The notes beneath the pieces were generated by a model. That model was not told the origin of the DNA. It made no database searches and worked only from the letters and a program-made list of their open reading frames with translations. A stretch of 64,000 nucleotides of DNA from Kribbella antiqua (GTDB taxonomy: Bacteria > Actinomycetota > Actinomycetes > Propionibacteriales > Kribbellaceae): NCBI RefSeq assembly GCF_004345665.1, contig NZ_SLWR01000012.1, forward strand, positions 245,370-309,369, written 5' to 3'. The position numbers were made by a program, and so were the translations under genes. Below are positions 50,514-59,060 of this stretch, piece after piece. Each line of letters begins with the position of its first letter. The first letter of the stretch is position 1.

Positions 50514-51154
50514 CAGCTGGCCCGCTCCAGCAGCCATCCGCGGTCGGCGGCCTTGACTCCGGCCTGGAAGCGGCTGCGCGCTCCGAGCCGGTGCATGATC
50601 TGCGCGACCATCCGCCGTACGGTGCGGACCGAGATGCCGAGCTGCGCAGCGGCTACCTCGTCGGTCGCGCCGAGTGCGAGCAGGCGCAGCATCTCCTGCT
50701 CGCGAAGCGACAGGTCGGTGTCGTCCGGGAGGTCGCTGTCGGCCAGCGGTACGGCGTCCGGCCAGATCCGCTCGAAGAGCTCGATGGCGTTGGTGACGAC
50801 GCTGCTGAGCCGCAGTACGGCGACGCTGCCGTTCGTCGTGTCGGCCGGCAGAACCGCGATCGAGCCGTCGATCACGAGCGCGTTCATCGGGATATAAGGC
50901 ATCGTCCGGACCGCGACTCCGGCGACCGACATCGCGCCCAGGTGCCGGCAGGCGTTCGGCGCGGTCCGCGCAGTATCGGGGTAGATCGCCCGGTAGCGCA
51001 GGCCCGGGCGGACGTCGCGCGGCCCGAAGGCCGGGCCGGCTGGGGTGAGGTTGCTCATCGCGATCACTTCGTCCTGGGCGGACGAGAGCAGCTCGGCGAT
51101 GCCGCCGTGGGCGGGAATCTGGTGGAAGCCGCGGTTCAGCATGGTGACAGTCAT
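50513..51154 (-). CDS. LuxR-type helix-turn-helix regulator
   Basis: 213 residues. The C-terminal LuxR HTH is clear: LSLREQEMLRLLALGATDEVAAAQLGISVRTVRRMVAQIMHRLGARSRF (core ATDEVAAAQLGISVRTV). The N-terminal 130 residues match the phospholipase-D-like sensor part seen in several actinomycete LuxR proteins (NRGFHQIPAHGGIAELLSSAQDEVI). No receiver domain, so not a two-component regulator. ATG overlaps the eccE stop (ATGA). Its place inside the eccE operon suggests local feedback control. Confidence 0.87.
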   Translation of the reverse strand: MTVTMLNRGFHQIPAHGGIAELLSSAQDEVIAMSNLTPAGPAFGPRDVRPGLRYRAIYPDTARTAPNACRHLGAMSVAGVAVRTMPYIPMNALVIDGSIAVLPADTTNGSVAVLRLSSVVTNAIELFERIWPDAVPLADSDLPDDTDLSLREQEMLRLLALGATDEVAAAQLGISVRTVRRMVAQIMHRLGARSRFQAGVKAADRGWLLERAS

Positions 51155-52401
51155 GAAAGTGGAACCCCCAGAGGTAGCGTGGCGGCAAGGCCGGTGGCGT
51201 GCCGGCCGTCGAGGCGCTCGGGCTCGACCCCGAAGGACCGGGCCAGCGTGGTCAGGACGGAACAGGCCGCATCGAGGGTGGCCGGGTGTGAAGCGGCCAG
51301 CCGCAGTACGGCGTCATGGCGGATGGGCGAAGGGTGATCGACGGAAGCCGTCACCGTGACAGCGAGGGTCTGAGCGGCGCCGGTTCCGGTGCCGAGCAAG
51401 GTGTCGACGAGCATCCGTAAAGTTGCTGCAGGCAATGATGCGGATCCGGTCAGCCGGACGCACAGCTGCTGCACCGGACCGCAGGACCAGGTCGACCAGC
51501 GTTCGTGGATCCGGCCACGGCCGGCGTTCGCGTGCGCCAGTGCGCCGATGGACGCCAGTACGTCGGTCTCGTCCAGCGGCATGCACTCGACCTGCTCACG
51601 GTCGAACCGGCGAACCAGCCGGCGGACCGTGTTCGCGAGAACCTGGCGGAGCTGCTCGTCGGTGGCGATGTCCGCCGTCCGCTCGGCGCCGACGGCGATC
51701 CACGCGCGCGGCGGCTGGTTCTGCTTGACGCCGGTGTGCACTATCAGCTGGACGCCGACACTCACCGGCTGCTCATCGGCCGAGTCCGCCAACGAACCAA
51801 GCTCTGGGAGCAACTGGTGCGCGCCAAGCCTGACAGCAACGCTGGCCCCGGCCGGTCGGCTCAGCAGTCCGTACGGCTGCTCCCGTACGACGACCTCGCC
51901 GGTCGAGGTCCGTCCGTACAACGCACTGACCAGGTTGACCGCGATGTCGTCGCCCAGGTCGATCCGGCGCCGGCGGGCCAGGAAGACGAGCAGGACGCCC
52001 ACCCAGCGGTACAACCACAGCCCACGGATCCGGACAGCGGTGAGCAGCACGAGCGAGACCGCCGCGAGCGACGTGAGGATCAGCGCCGTCCGCGAGCCTG
52101 CGGTCGCAGCACCGACGGTGACCACGGCGAACTGCCAGCAGACAATCTGACCAACCCGGATCGCCCGGTCCGGCCGCTCGACGGTGTCGACCGTCGGCTC
52201 GGGCGCGGGCGGTCGCTCGACGAGACTCAGCCGCTCAATGGGTGCAGCCGGAGGCGTCGCCGAAACAGGTGCCGAGGGCAACTGTCGACGCGGCTGGGCG
52301 AGAGGCATTCCGACCGCTGTCGCCTGCGGGACCGCGCGGGCGGTCGGCGCGTAGGCGACCTCTTGCTGAGGCGCGGATGCGGCCGCGGCGTGCGGCCTCA
52401 T
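51151..52401 (-). CDS. eccE: Type VII secretion protein EccE
   Basis: 416 residues. A Pro/Ala-rich N-terminus (1-75) is followed by two TM helices (about 85-125: VCWQFAVVTVGAATAG and ALILTSLAAVSLVLLTAV), then a cytoplasmic alpha/beta domain (VRIRGLWLYRWVGVLLVFLARRRR at its start). EccE sits at the periphery of the ESX membrane complex. The N-terminal extension is longer than usual. Overlaps the SARP gene stop and the luxR start, both by ATGA. Confidence 0.85.
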   Translation of the reverse strand: MRPHAAAASAPQQEVAYAPTARAVPQATAVGMPLAQPRRQLPSAPVSATPPAAPIERLSLVERPPAPEPTVDTVERPDRAIRVGQIVCWQFAVVTVGAATAGSRTALILTSLAAVSLVLLTAVRIRGLWLYRWVGVLLVFLARRRRIDLGDDIAVNLVSALYGRTSTGEVVVREQPYGLLSRPAGASVAVRLGAHQLLPELGSLADSADEQPVSVGVQLIVHTGVKQNQPPRAWIAVGAERTADIATDEQLRQVLANTVRRLVRRFDREQVECMPLDETDVLASIGALAHANAGRGRIHERWSTWSCGPVQQLCVRLTGSASLPAATLRMLVDTLLGTGTGAAQTLAVTVTASVDHPSPIRHDAVLRLAASHPATLDAACSVLTTLARSFGVEPERLDGRHATGLAATLPLGVPLS

Positions 52402-54011
52402 GCGACCAGCTCGGCTTTCGATTCAGTGGCGAGCAGCAACTGGCGAGCGTGGTCGCGCGCCACCGGGAGAAGGGCAAACCGGCCGGGCGCCGGCTCGGCA
52501 ACCAGGTTGAGATCCATCAGCAGGTCGACCATCGGCTCCACCTCCTGCTGGCTCATCCCCGCGAGCCGGGCCGCCCGACCGAGGTCGAACTGAGGTGTCG
52601 CACCGATCCGCCGGTAGAACCGCTGGACCGGTCCCGGCAGCCCGTCGTACGCGACGTCGAAAGGCGCGAGTACGTCTGCGAGCGCACGACACCGGGCCGC
52701 CGGGTCGTCGAGCTGCGCCGCCATCCGCCTCACTGTCCACGGCTTCCGGTTGCGCATCCGCTCGACCAGGTGCCGGATGGCGCCCGGGTGTCCCTCGCAC
52801 CAGCGCAACACCTGATCGATGTCGGTGAGCCGCTCAGCCTCATCGGACGCGAGTACGTCGAGAGTGATCGCGCCGGAGCGGTCGAGTCCGGTCAGGCGGT
52901 GCCGGCTGATCAGCAGGACCAGTGCGTCCGGGTTGTTCGGCAGCAGACGTCGTACCTGGTCGGCGTGGTCGACGTTGTCCAGGATCAGCAATCCAGTTGC
53001 CGGCGGCAACTGCACTGACGAGCTGACATCGACGTAGTGCTGAGTCTCGTGACCGGATGCGGCGGCGACCTCGAGGGCGAAGGCGGTCTTGCCGATGCCC
53101 GGCATGCCGTCGATGGTGACCACCCCGGTCGCGCCCTGCAGCGTCCGCAGCTCGTGGGCGCGGCCGACGAAGCCGGGGATCCGCGGCGGCAGGTTCGAGC
53201 TCAGCGGAGGAGGCACCAGCTTCGGTGCCTCCTCGCTCAGGATCTCCTGGTGCAACGCGGTCAACTCAGCCCCCGGCTCGATCCCAAGATCGCGAACAAG
53301 CGCGGTACGCGCGCGCTGATACGCCGCGAGCGCGTCGTGACGACGACCCGTCTGCCGGTACGCCGCCATCAGCCGCGCCCACGCCAGTTCGCGCAGCGGC
53401 TCTTCCTCAGTGAGAGACCGCAGTACGGCGATTGCCGCGGCGGGCCGGCCAAGTGCGAGCTGCGCGTCGGCCAGGTCCTCGCGGAGGGTCCGGTGCAGCT
53501 CGGTGAGCCGGTCCACGGCTGAGGTCGCGTCGACGGTCAGACCGTCGTACGGGCATCCACGCCAGAGGCTGAGCGCGCGCTCAACGACTGCAACCGCCTC
53601 CAAAGGCGAGCCGTCGGTCAGCAGTGAACGGGCCTCGTCGCAGAGGCCGGCCGCGACGTCGGCGTCGAGCTCGCCTGGCAGCACGCGGACTCGGTAGGCG
53701 CCCGGGCGGCTCTCGATCCGCTCGTCCGGGAGCGCCCGGCGGAGCTGCCAGACGTATGTCTTCAGATTGTTCTGCGCCGAGGCCGGGATGTCGCGGCCGG
53801 CCCAGACGGCGTCGATCAGCTGCTCGGTGCTGACCCAGGCATTGCGGTGCAGCACGAGCAGCGTGAGCACGGTGGCGGGCTTGCCGCCGCAGACATCGAG
53901 CGGGCGTCCGTCCGGGCCGTCGACCTCGAGCGGGCCCAGCACCCGGAAGGCGAGGCCTCCACACGGCTGGGCCGCGTTCCGGACCGATGGAAGCGCTGAG
54001 TGACCGTTCAT
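52398..54011 (-). CDS. SARP/BTAD-family regulator with STAND-type NTPase
   Basis: 537 residues. OmpR-like winged helix (about 20-110: FRVLGPLEVDGPDGRPLDVCGGKPATVL, then NLKTYVWQLRRALP), a BTAD bacterial activation domain (115-260) and a nucleotide-binding module with P-loop GMPGIGKT (302-309). The STAND part is short and there is no TPR tail. SARP proteins activate promoters through direct repeats with 11-base pitch. First gene of the operon SARP-eccE-luxR-AAA, so it likely controls the secretion locus. ATG 54011; divergent from the response regulator. Confidence 0.9.
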   Translation of the reverse strand: MNGHSALPSVRNAAQPCGGLAFRVLGPLEVDGPDGRPLDVCGGKPATVLTLLVLHRNAWVSTEQLIDAVWAGRDIPASAQNNLKTYVWQLRRALPDERIESRPGAYRVRVLPGELDADVAAGLCDEARSLLTDGSPLEAVAVVERALSLWRGCPYDGLTVDATSAVDRLTELHRTLREDLADAQLALGRPAAAIAVLRSLTEEEPLRELAWARLMAAYRQTGRRHDALAAYQRARTALVRDLGIEPGAELTALHQEILSEEAPKLVPPPLSSNLPPRIPGFVGRAHELRTLQGATGVVTIDGMPGIGKTAFALEVAAASGHETQHYVDVSSSVQLPPATGLLILDNVDHADQVRRLLPNNPDALVLLISRHRLTGLDRSGAITLDVLASDEAERLTDIDQVLRWCEGHPGAIRHLVERMRNRKPWTVRRMAAQLDDPAARCRALADVLAPFDVAYDGLPGPVQRFYRRIGATPQFDLGRAARLAGMSQQEVEPMVDLLMDLNLVAEPAPGRFALLPVARDHARQLLLATESKAELVA

Positions 54012-54032
54012 GACACATACGATCCGGGTTGA

Positions 54033-54051
54033 CGATGACATTTCGATGACA
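54033..54051. repeat. 8-bp direct repeat with 11-bp period between SARP and response-regulator genes
   Basis: CGATGACA occurs at 54033-54040 and 54044-54051, three bases apart (11-base pitch). It is the only strong repeat in the 47-base divergent region. Direct repeats with this pitch are bound by OmpR-type winged helices, as in SARP and OmpR/PhoB proteins; both types are encoded on either side. Probable autoregulatory site. Confidence 0.6.
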
Positions 54052-54058
54052 CGTGAGG

Positions 54059-54736
54059 ATGCCGGTGCGCGTACTGGTGGTAGAGGACGACGAGGAGCTG
54101 CAGGTCGCGATCCCGGCCGCGCTGAGATCAGCCGCTCTGGCGGTCGATCTGGCCGGTGACATCGCCGCGGCCGACGAGGCGCTGTTCGTGAACTCGTACG
54201 ACTGCGTCGTGTTCGACCGGATGCTGCCGGACGGCGACTCGATCGGGTACGTTCGCAGCCGGCGGCAGGACGGCTGGGCACTCCCGGTGCTGTTCCTGAC
54301 CGCGATGGACAAGCTCGTCGACCGGGTGGACGGGTTCGAGCACGGCGGTGACGACTACCTGGTCAAGCCGTTCGCGGTGGAGGAGCTCATCGTCCGAGTG
54401 CTCAGCCTGTGCCGTCGCGGTCCCGCCGTACGGCCGCCGGTACTGCGGTACGCCGATGTCGAACTGGACACCAGCCGTCGCGAGGTCCGCCGGGCCGGTG
54501 TCCTGCTGACCCTGACCGCAAAGGAGTTCTCCGTGCTGGAGTACCTGATGGCGCGGCCCGAACAGGCCGTGTCCCGGGCCGACCTGATCGAGCACTGCTG
54601 GGACGCGAACGCCGACCCGATGGCGAACGTCGTCGACGTGACCATCAAGCGGCTGCGCACCAAGCTGCGCGGGTCCGAGCTGATCCAGGCCGTCCGCGGT
54701 CACGGTTACCGGCTGACCACGGGCGGCGCCGGATGA
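54059..54736 (+). CDS. OmpR/PhoB-family response regulator
   Basis: 225 residues. Receiver: Asp10/Asp11 (VVEDDEEL), phospho-acceptor Asp53 (VVFDRMLPDG), Thr81 (FLTAMD) and Lys103 (YLVKPF). Effector: OmpR winged helix (LTLTAKEFSVLEYLM, VVDVTIKRLRTKLRG, IQAVRGHGYRL). ATG 54059; GTG 54053 also in frame. Stop overlaps the kinase start (ATGA). With the kinase it probably responds to an envelope signal and may bind the 11-bp-phased repeats before the FN3 and moxR genes. Confidence 0.93.
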   Translation: MPVRVLVVEDDEELQVAIPAALRSAALAVDLAGDIAAADEALFVNSYDCVVFDRMLPDGDSIGYVRSRRQDGWALPVLFLTAMDKLVDRVDGFEHGGDDYLVKPFAVEELIVRVLSLCRRGPAVRPPVLRYADVELDTSRREVRRAGVLLTLTAKEFSVLEYLMARPEQAVSRADLIEHCWDANADPMANVVDVTIKRLRTKLRGSELIQAVRGHGYRLTTGGAG

Positions 54737-55980
54737 GGGGTCCGGCAGCCGATCGGCTCCGCCGGCTGCGCTGGTGGCTGACCGTTCTGTTCACCGTGAT
54801 GAACACGGTCGGCTTGATCATCCTGGCGCCGGTGATCATCGCCCTCGACGCTGGCCGCGGTACGGCGGAGACCGACAAGGAATTGCAGGTCGTCACCCGG
54901 CCGGTGCTCCGGCTGCTCGGCGACACCAACGCCACCGACACCACCAGGGTCAGCGCCGATCCACTCAACGCGGACTGCCCTCAGTTCGCGATCCTGCCCG
55001 GCAACGCGCCATCGTTCGAACCGTATTTCAGCGCGCACAACTGCACGCCGGTTGACCGCAAGGTGCTGGACGATCTGGCCAACCGGGCGACAAGCACCCA
55101 GACCAACTTCACCACCGACCAGACAGCCCTGAACGGGCACCAGATCCGGGTCGATGTCGTGTGGTTCAAGAACCAGAACAAACCCGGCGGCGCCGTACTC
55201 GCTTGGACGGACGTCGAGGATCAGCAGGCTGCGCACCAGCGGCTGGCCTGGGTCGTGATGGCCATCTGCGCCTTGCTGATCGGTGTCGCCGCGCTGGTCG
55301 GATACTGGCTGTCCGGTCGCGCGATCCGGCCGGCGATGGCCGCGCTCGAACAGCAGGAGACCTTGCTGGCCGAGACGGCACACGATCTTCGTACGCCGGT
55401 ATCGGCACTGCGGACGTTGGCCGAGACGGCCTTGCGGGATCCACAGCAGCGGGCCGAATTGCTGCCGCGGACGGTCCGGCTGGCCGGGCGGATGGGCGAC
55501 ATCATCGACGGATTGCTCGTCCGCGCGCGGCTGGCGGCCGGCGTGGAAAAGCTTGCGGTACAGCCGGTCTACCTGGATCAGCTCGTCGGCGGCGTCGTCG
55601 AAGACCTGCCGACCGACGGCGCGCGGATCCAGCTGGTGACCGCGCCGACCATGGTCCGGGCCGATCCGACCTTGCTGTCCAGGGCGATCGGCAACCTGCT
55701 CGACAACGCGATGCGGCACGGCCGGGCCCCGGGTGCGGCGGAGGCCATCGTCACCGTCACTGTCGCCAACGGCCGGGTCACGGTGGCCGACCAGGGGCCG
55801 GGGATCGACCCCGAGGTCGGCGCGGACCTGTTCGAGCGATTCAACACCGGCGGTGGCGGCTCGGGCCTCGGCCTGGCGATCGTCCGCTGGGTCGCGCTGT
55901 CGCACGGCGGCGACCTGAAGGTCTACAACGGCGACGAAGGCGGCGCCATCTTCGAGTTCCAGCTGCCTACCGCGGAGTAA
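54733..55980 (+). CDS. Sensor histidine kinase
   Basis: 415 residues. TM1 about 14-38 and TM2 about 171-192 enclose a sensor domain of about 130 residues with two cysteines (Cys82, Cys104) that could form a disulfide. HisKA: His217 in TAHDLRTPVSALRTL. ATPase: NLLDNAMRHG (N box), VADQGPGID (G1), GGGGSGLGLAIV (G2). Partner of the response regulator before it. Signal unknown; the cysteine pair and the neighbouring cell-envelope genes suggest a redox or wall cue. Confidence 0.92.
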   Translation: MRGPAADRLRRLRWWLTVLFTVMNTVGLIILAPVIIALDAGRGTAETDKELQVVTRPVLRLLGDTNATDTTRVSADPLNADCPQFAILPGNAPSFEPYFSAHNCTPVDRKVLDDLANRATSTQTNFTTDQTALNGHQIRVDVVWFKNQNKPGGAVLAWTDVEDQQAAHQRLAWVVMAICALLIGVAALVGYWLSGRAIRPAMAALEQQETLLAETAHDLRTPVSALRTLAETALRDPQQRAELLPRTVRLAGRMGDIIDGLLVRARLAAGVEKLAVQPVYLDQLVGGVVEDLPTDGARIQLVTAPTMVRADPTLLSRAIGNLLDNAMRHGRAPGAAEAIVTVTVANGRVTVADQGPGIDPEVGADLFERFNTGGGGSGLGLAIVRWVALSHGGDLKVYNGDEGGAIFEFQLPTAE

Positions 55981-55989
55981 GAATCCAGC

Positions 55990-56033
55990 CTGGACCGGTT
56001 CTGGACGCAGGATGGACCACGGCTGGGTAGGGT
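55990..56033 (+). promoter_or_regulatory. moxR operon promoter with four 11-bp-phased direct repeats
   Basis: Repeats CTGGAC (55990), CTGGAC (56001), ATGGAC (56012) and a weaker CTGGGT (56023) start exactly 11 bases apart. A TAGGGT -10 candidate is at 56028-56033, ten bases after the third repeat, the same gap as at 45666-45698. The first 17 bases match those at 45666-45682 at 16 positions. The downstream moxR start has GGGGAG before ATG 56074. Confidence 0.65.
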
Positions 56034-56073
56034 CACTGAGTGCAGTCTGGCGAATACCTGGGGAGAAACACAT

Positions 56074-57027
56074 ATGAGCGATCCTGGTGAGGCATACCGT
56101 TTGGTCGCGGACAACCTGGCCAAAGTCATCCACGGGAAGCCTGAGGTGATCCGGCTCGCGCTGACCGCGCTGTTCGCCGAGGGGCACCTGCTGATCGAGG
56201 ACGTGCCCGGCCTGGGCAAGACCACGCTGGCCCGGTGTATCGCGCGCAGCATCGACGCGACCTGGAACCGGATCCAGTTCACCCCGGACCTGCTGCCCGG
56301 TGACATCACCGGCGTGATGGTCTACCACCAGGGCAACGAGACGTTCGAGTTCCATCCGGGCGGCATCTTCGCCAACGTCGTGGTCGCCGACGAGATCAAC
56401 CGCGGTACACCGAAGACGCAGTCCGCACTGCTCGAGGTGATGGCCGAGCGCCGGGTCACGGTCGACTCGAACACCCGCGCCGTACCGGATCCGTTCCTGG
56501 TCATCGGCACCCAGAACCCGATCGAGATGGAAGGCACCTACCGGCTGCCGGAGGCGCAGCTCGACCGGTTCCTGATGCGGATCGAGATCGGCTATCCCGA
56601 CCACGACGCCGAAGTCCGGATCGTGCTCGGCGACACCGGCCGGATCGGGCCCGACTCGCTCAGCCCGGTCATCGACGTACCGGCGCTGCGGAACGCGATC
56701 GCGGCGGTCCGCTCGGTCCACGTCGACCCGGCCATCAGCTCGTACGCCGTCAAGCTCGCTGCGGCGACTCGTGAACACACCGCCGTCCGGTACGGCGCCA
56801 GTCCGCGCGGCAGCATCGCGTTGGTCCGGGCCGCGCGGGCGTTCGCCGCGACGGACGGACGGGCGTTCACAACGCCGGACGACGTGAAGCAGGTCGCGCA
56901 GCCAGTTCTCGCACACCGCCTCGTGCTCACGCCTGATGCCGAGTTGAGCCAGCGGCCGCCGTCGTCCGTGGTGGACGAGGTGCTGGCCGCGACGCCGGCG
57001 CCGACGGCCGGCGTCAACGCGGGCTGA
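56074..57027 (+). CDS. MoxR-family AAA+ ATPase
   Basis: 317 residues. Walker A VPGLGKTTLARC, the MoxR signature RIQFTPDLLPGDITGV, Walker B VVADEINRGTPKTQSALLEVMAE, and EGTYRLPEAQLDRFLMR with sensor and arginine residues. MoxR ATPases act with DUF58/von Willebrand-like partners as chaperones that mature other proteins. First gene of the operon moxR-FN3-DUF58-TGase, directly behind the two-component system and the phased repeats. Confidence 0.94.
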   Translation: MSDPGEAYRLVADNLAKVIHGKPEVIRLALTALFAEGHLLIEDVPGLGKTTLARCIARSIDATWNRIQFTPDLLPGDITGVMVYHQGNETFEFHPGGIFANVVVADEINRGTPKTQSALLEVMAERRVTVDSNTRAVPDPFLVIGTQNPIEMEGTYRLPEAQLDRFLMRIEIGYPDHDAEVRIVLGDTGRIGPDSLSPVIDVPALRNAIAAVRSVHVDPAISSYAVKLAAATREHTAVRYGASPRGSIALVRAARAFAATDGRAFTTPDDVKQVAQPVLAHRLVLTPDAELSQRPPSSVVDEVLAATPAPTAGVNAG

Positions 57028-57040
57028 CAGGTGAGCTGTT

Positions 57041-59056
57041 GTGGACGCGGAGGCTGTGAAGTCGAAGGCTAAGGAGTGGCGGCCGAGGGCCGCGCTGGCC
57101 GGCGTGGTCGCGGTCTGCATGACGGCGACGGTGCTGGCGGTGTCCGGAGCGGGTGCGGACACCGCCGGGATGAAGTTCGTCCAGACCGGCCACTTGATCT
57201 ACAACAGCACGCTGGGCACCGTCTTCCATGTCGACGGCGCCACCAAGAACGTCGACGGGCAGGTGTCGGTCCCGGGCCTCGCCCCAGGCACGCAGGCCGT
57301 GCAGACGGACACCAAAGGCTTCGTGCTGGCGCGCGGCAGCATCACGGAGTTCGGCAAGTCCGACCTGAAGGTCGAGGACCCGCGGCCGGCGCCGTCGGAC
57401 GAGAAGCCGGTTCTGCTCGAGGCCGCCGGTGCGGCGTTCGCGATCTACCGGCAGGCCGGAGCGATCAGCCGAATGAACGACAACCCGGTGACGCTGTCGA
57501 TCGGCCCCGGCCTCGGTCAGCCGGTGGCCACCAAGTCCGGAACCCTCTGGGTCCACCGGACCACCGCCGGCCAGATCTGCCAGTTGCCCGTGCAGGCCGA
57601 CCGGCTGTCCTGCGGCGCTCAACTGACCAGCGGGCATGGTGGCGCACTCACGGTCGTCGGCGATCAGGTCATGTTCGTGGACACGACGGCTCGCGAGCTG
57701 CGTACGGTGGGTGCCGACGGGTTCGGCCCCCCGGTCCCGATCAACGGGGTCTCAGTCACGCCGGACTCGATCATCGCGCCGTACGACGTGAACGGCCGGA
57801 TCGCGATCCTGGATCCGGGCAAGAACGAGCTGAACCTCGTCGACCCGGCGCCAGTACGCGGTGATCGCAAGCCGGCGGATCCCGTCGTACGAAAGGTGCC
57901 GCAAGGCAAGTACTCGCAGATCGCGTCGTCCGGCAAGGGCGTGGCGATGATCGACTCGTCGACGGACACCCTGGTCACGATCGACTCCAACGGCAAGACG
58001 ACCCCACACAAGATCAAGCCGCCGTCGGCCGGAGCGCGGGTGCCGAAGGACCAGAAGCCCGACCTGTTCCGCGGTGCGGATTCCCGGCTGTACGTCGACA
58101 GCACGGCCGGCGAGCGGGTGATGGTCGTGGACGACGACGGCGAGGTCACCGAGGTCGAGACCGGCAAGGAGTCGAAGAAGCCGGGGAAGGAAAGCACCCC
58201 CGAGTCGAAGCCGACTACGCCGCCTCCCTCGACACCGCCGCCCAACCCGCCCTCGACACAGCCGACCCGGAGCGAGCCGACGCGGACGAACCAGCCCGCG
58301 CGGACGAACGGGCCGGACGAGAACGAGAACAAGCCCAAGCGGCCGCCACGGACCGAACCGCCGAGGACCATGGAGCCGCCTGAGGCGACCAAGCCGACCT
58401 CGAAGCCGCCGACGACCAAACCGACGCCGATCAAGGCGAGCCGGGCCGGCGCACCGCCCGGCCTGAAGGCTTCGGAGACTGACGGTGCGGTGACGTTGTC
58501 CTGGCGGCGGCCGAATCTCAACGGCGGCAAGCTCGTGCGTTACAGCATCAGCCAGGGCGGCGACTCCGTGTCGGCAACGTCGCCGAAATACACGTGGAGC
58601 GGGCTGACGAACGAGACGTCGTACACCTTCCGGGTCCGTGCGATCACGAGGGGGACCGATGGCAAGCTGCTCACCGGTGTGCCGTCAACCGTGACGGCGA
58701 CGCCCAAGGGCAACGGGAGAGTGTGGATCACGTACGACGGGCCGGTATCCAAGTACGGCGACGAGTACACGGACTCGAACTGTCCGGAGGACACGGATGC
58801 GGAGGACTGCGGGTACATCATGGTCCACGCGAGTGGTCTGGAGCCCAACACGAGCTACCACTTCCGTGCCTACGCGAGCGAATGGGGCGAGTTGCACACG
58901 GAGAACGGTGGTGGATACGACATCGAGACCGATGACGACGGCAACATCCAGCAGAAGAAGTTCCACAACTCGGCGGTCGGTCAGCGGATCTACGTGACCG
59001 CGACGGGCCCGGGCGGGCCGTACCGCTCGGCCTCGATCACCTGGCCGAACGGGTGA
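57041..59056 (+). CDS. Membrane-anchored FN3-domain protein (paralogue of 45705 gene)
   Basis: 671 residues. TM anchor about 18-36, propeller-like extracytoplasmic region (GMKFVQTGHLIYNSTLG begins it), long Pro/Thr/Lys-rich linker (about 375-465), one FN3 domain (PPGLKASETDGAVTLSWRRP, about 465-560) and a C-terminal domain with CPEDTDAEDCG. It shares domain order and many blocks (ATK.VD, KS.DL, RLSC, FRG.DSR) with the gene at 45705 but has one FN3 fewer. GTG 57041 with AGGTGA upstream. It lies between moxR and DUF58, so it may be the client or membrane partner of that machinery. Confidence 0.83.
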   Translation: MDAEAVKSKAKEWRPRAALAGVVAVCMTATVLAVSGAGADTAGMKFVQTGHLIYNSTLGTVFHVDGATKNVDGQVSVPGLAPGTQAVQTDTKGFVLARGSITEFGKSDLKVEDPRPAPSDEKPVLLEAAGAAFAIYRQAGAISRMNDNPVTLSIGPGLGQPVATKSGTLWVHRTTAGQICQLPVQADRLSCGAQLTSGHGGALTVVGDQVMFVDTTARELRTVGADGFGPPVPINGVSVTPDSIIAPYDVNGRIAILDPGKNELNLVDPAPVRGDRKPADPVVRKVPQGKYSQIASSGKGVAMIDSSTDTLVTIDSNGKTTPHKIKPPSAGARVPKDQKPDLFRGADSRLYVDSTAGERVMVVDDDGEVTEVETGKESKKPGKESTPESKPTTPPPSTPPPNPPSTQPTRSEPTRTNQPARTNGPDENENKPKRPPRTEPPRTMEPPEATKPTSKPPTTKPTPIKASRAGAPPGLKASETDGAVTLSWRRPNLNGGKLVRYSISQGGDSVSATSPKYTWSGLTNETSYTFRVRAITRGTDGKLLTGVPSTVTATPKGNGRVWITYDGPVSKYGDEYTDSNCPEDTDAEDCGYIMVHASGLEPNTSYHFRAYASEWGELHTENGGGYDIETDDDGNIQQKKFHNSAVGQRIYVTATGPGGPYRSASITWPNG

Positions 59057-59060
59057 CGGC

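Noticed and set aside
54706..57162. 818-codon minus-strand open frame opposite the sensor kinase and moxR genes
   Set aside because: Antisense shadow spanning two genes with intact motifs.
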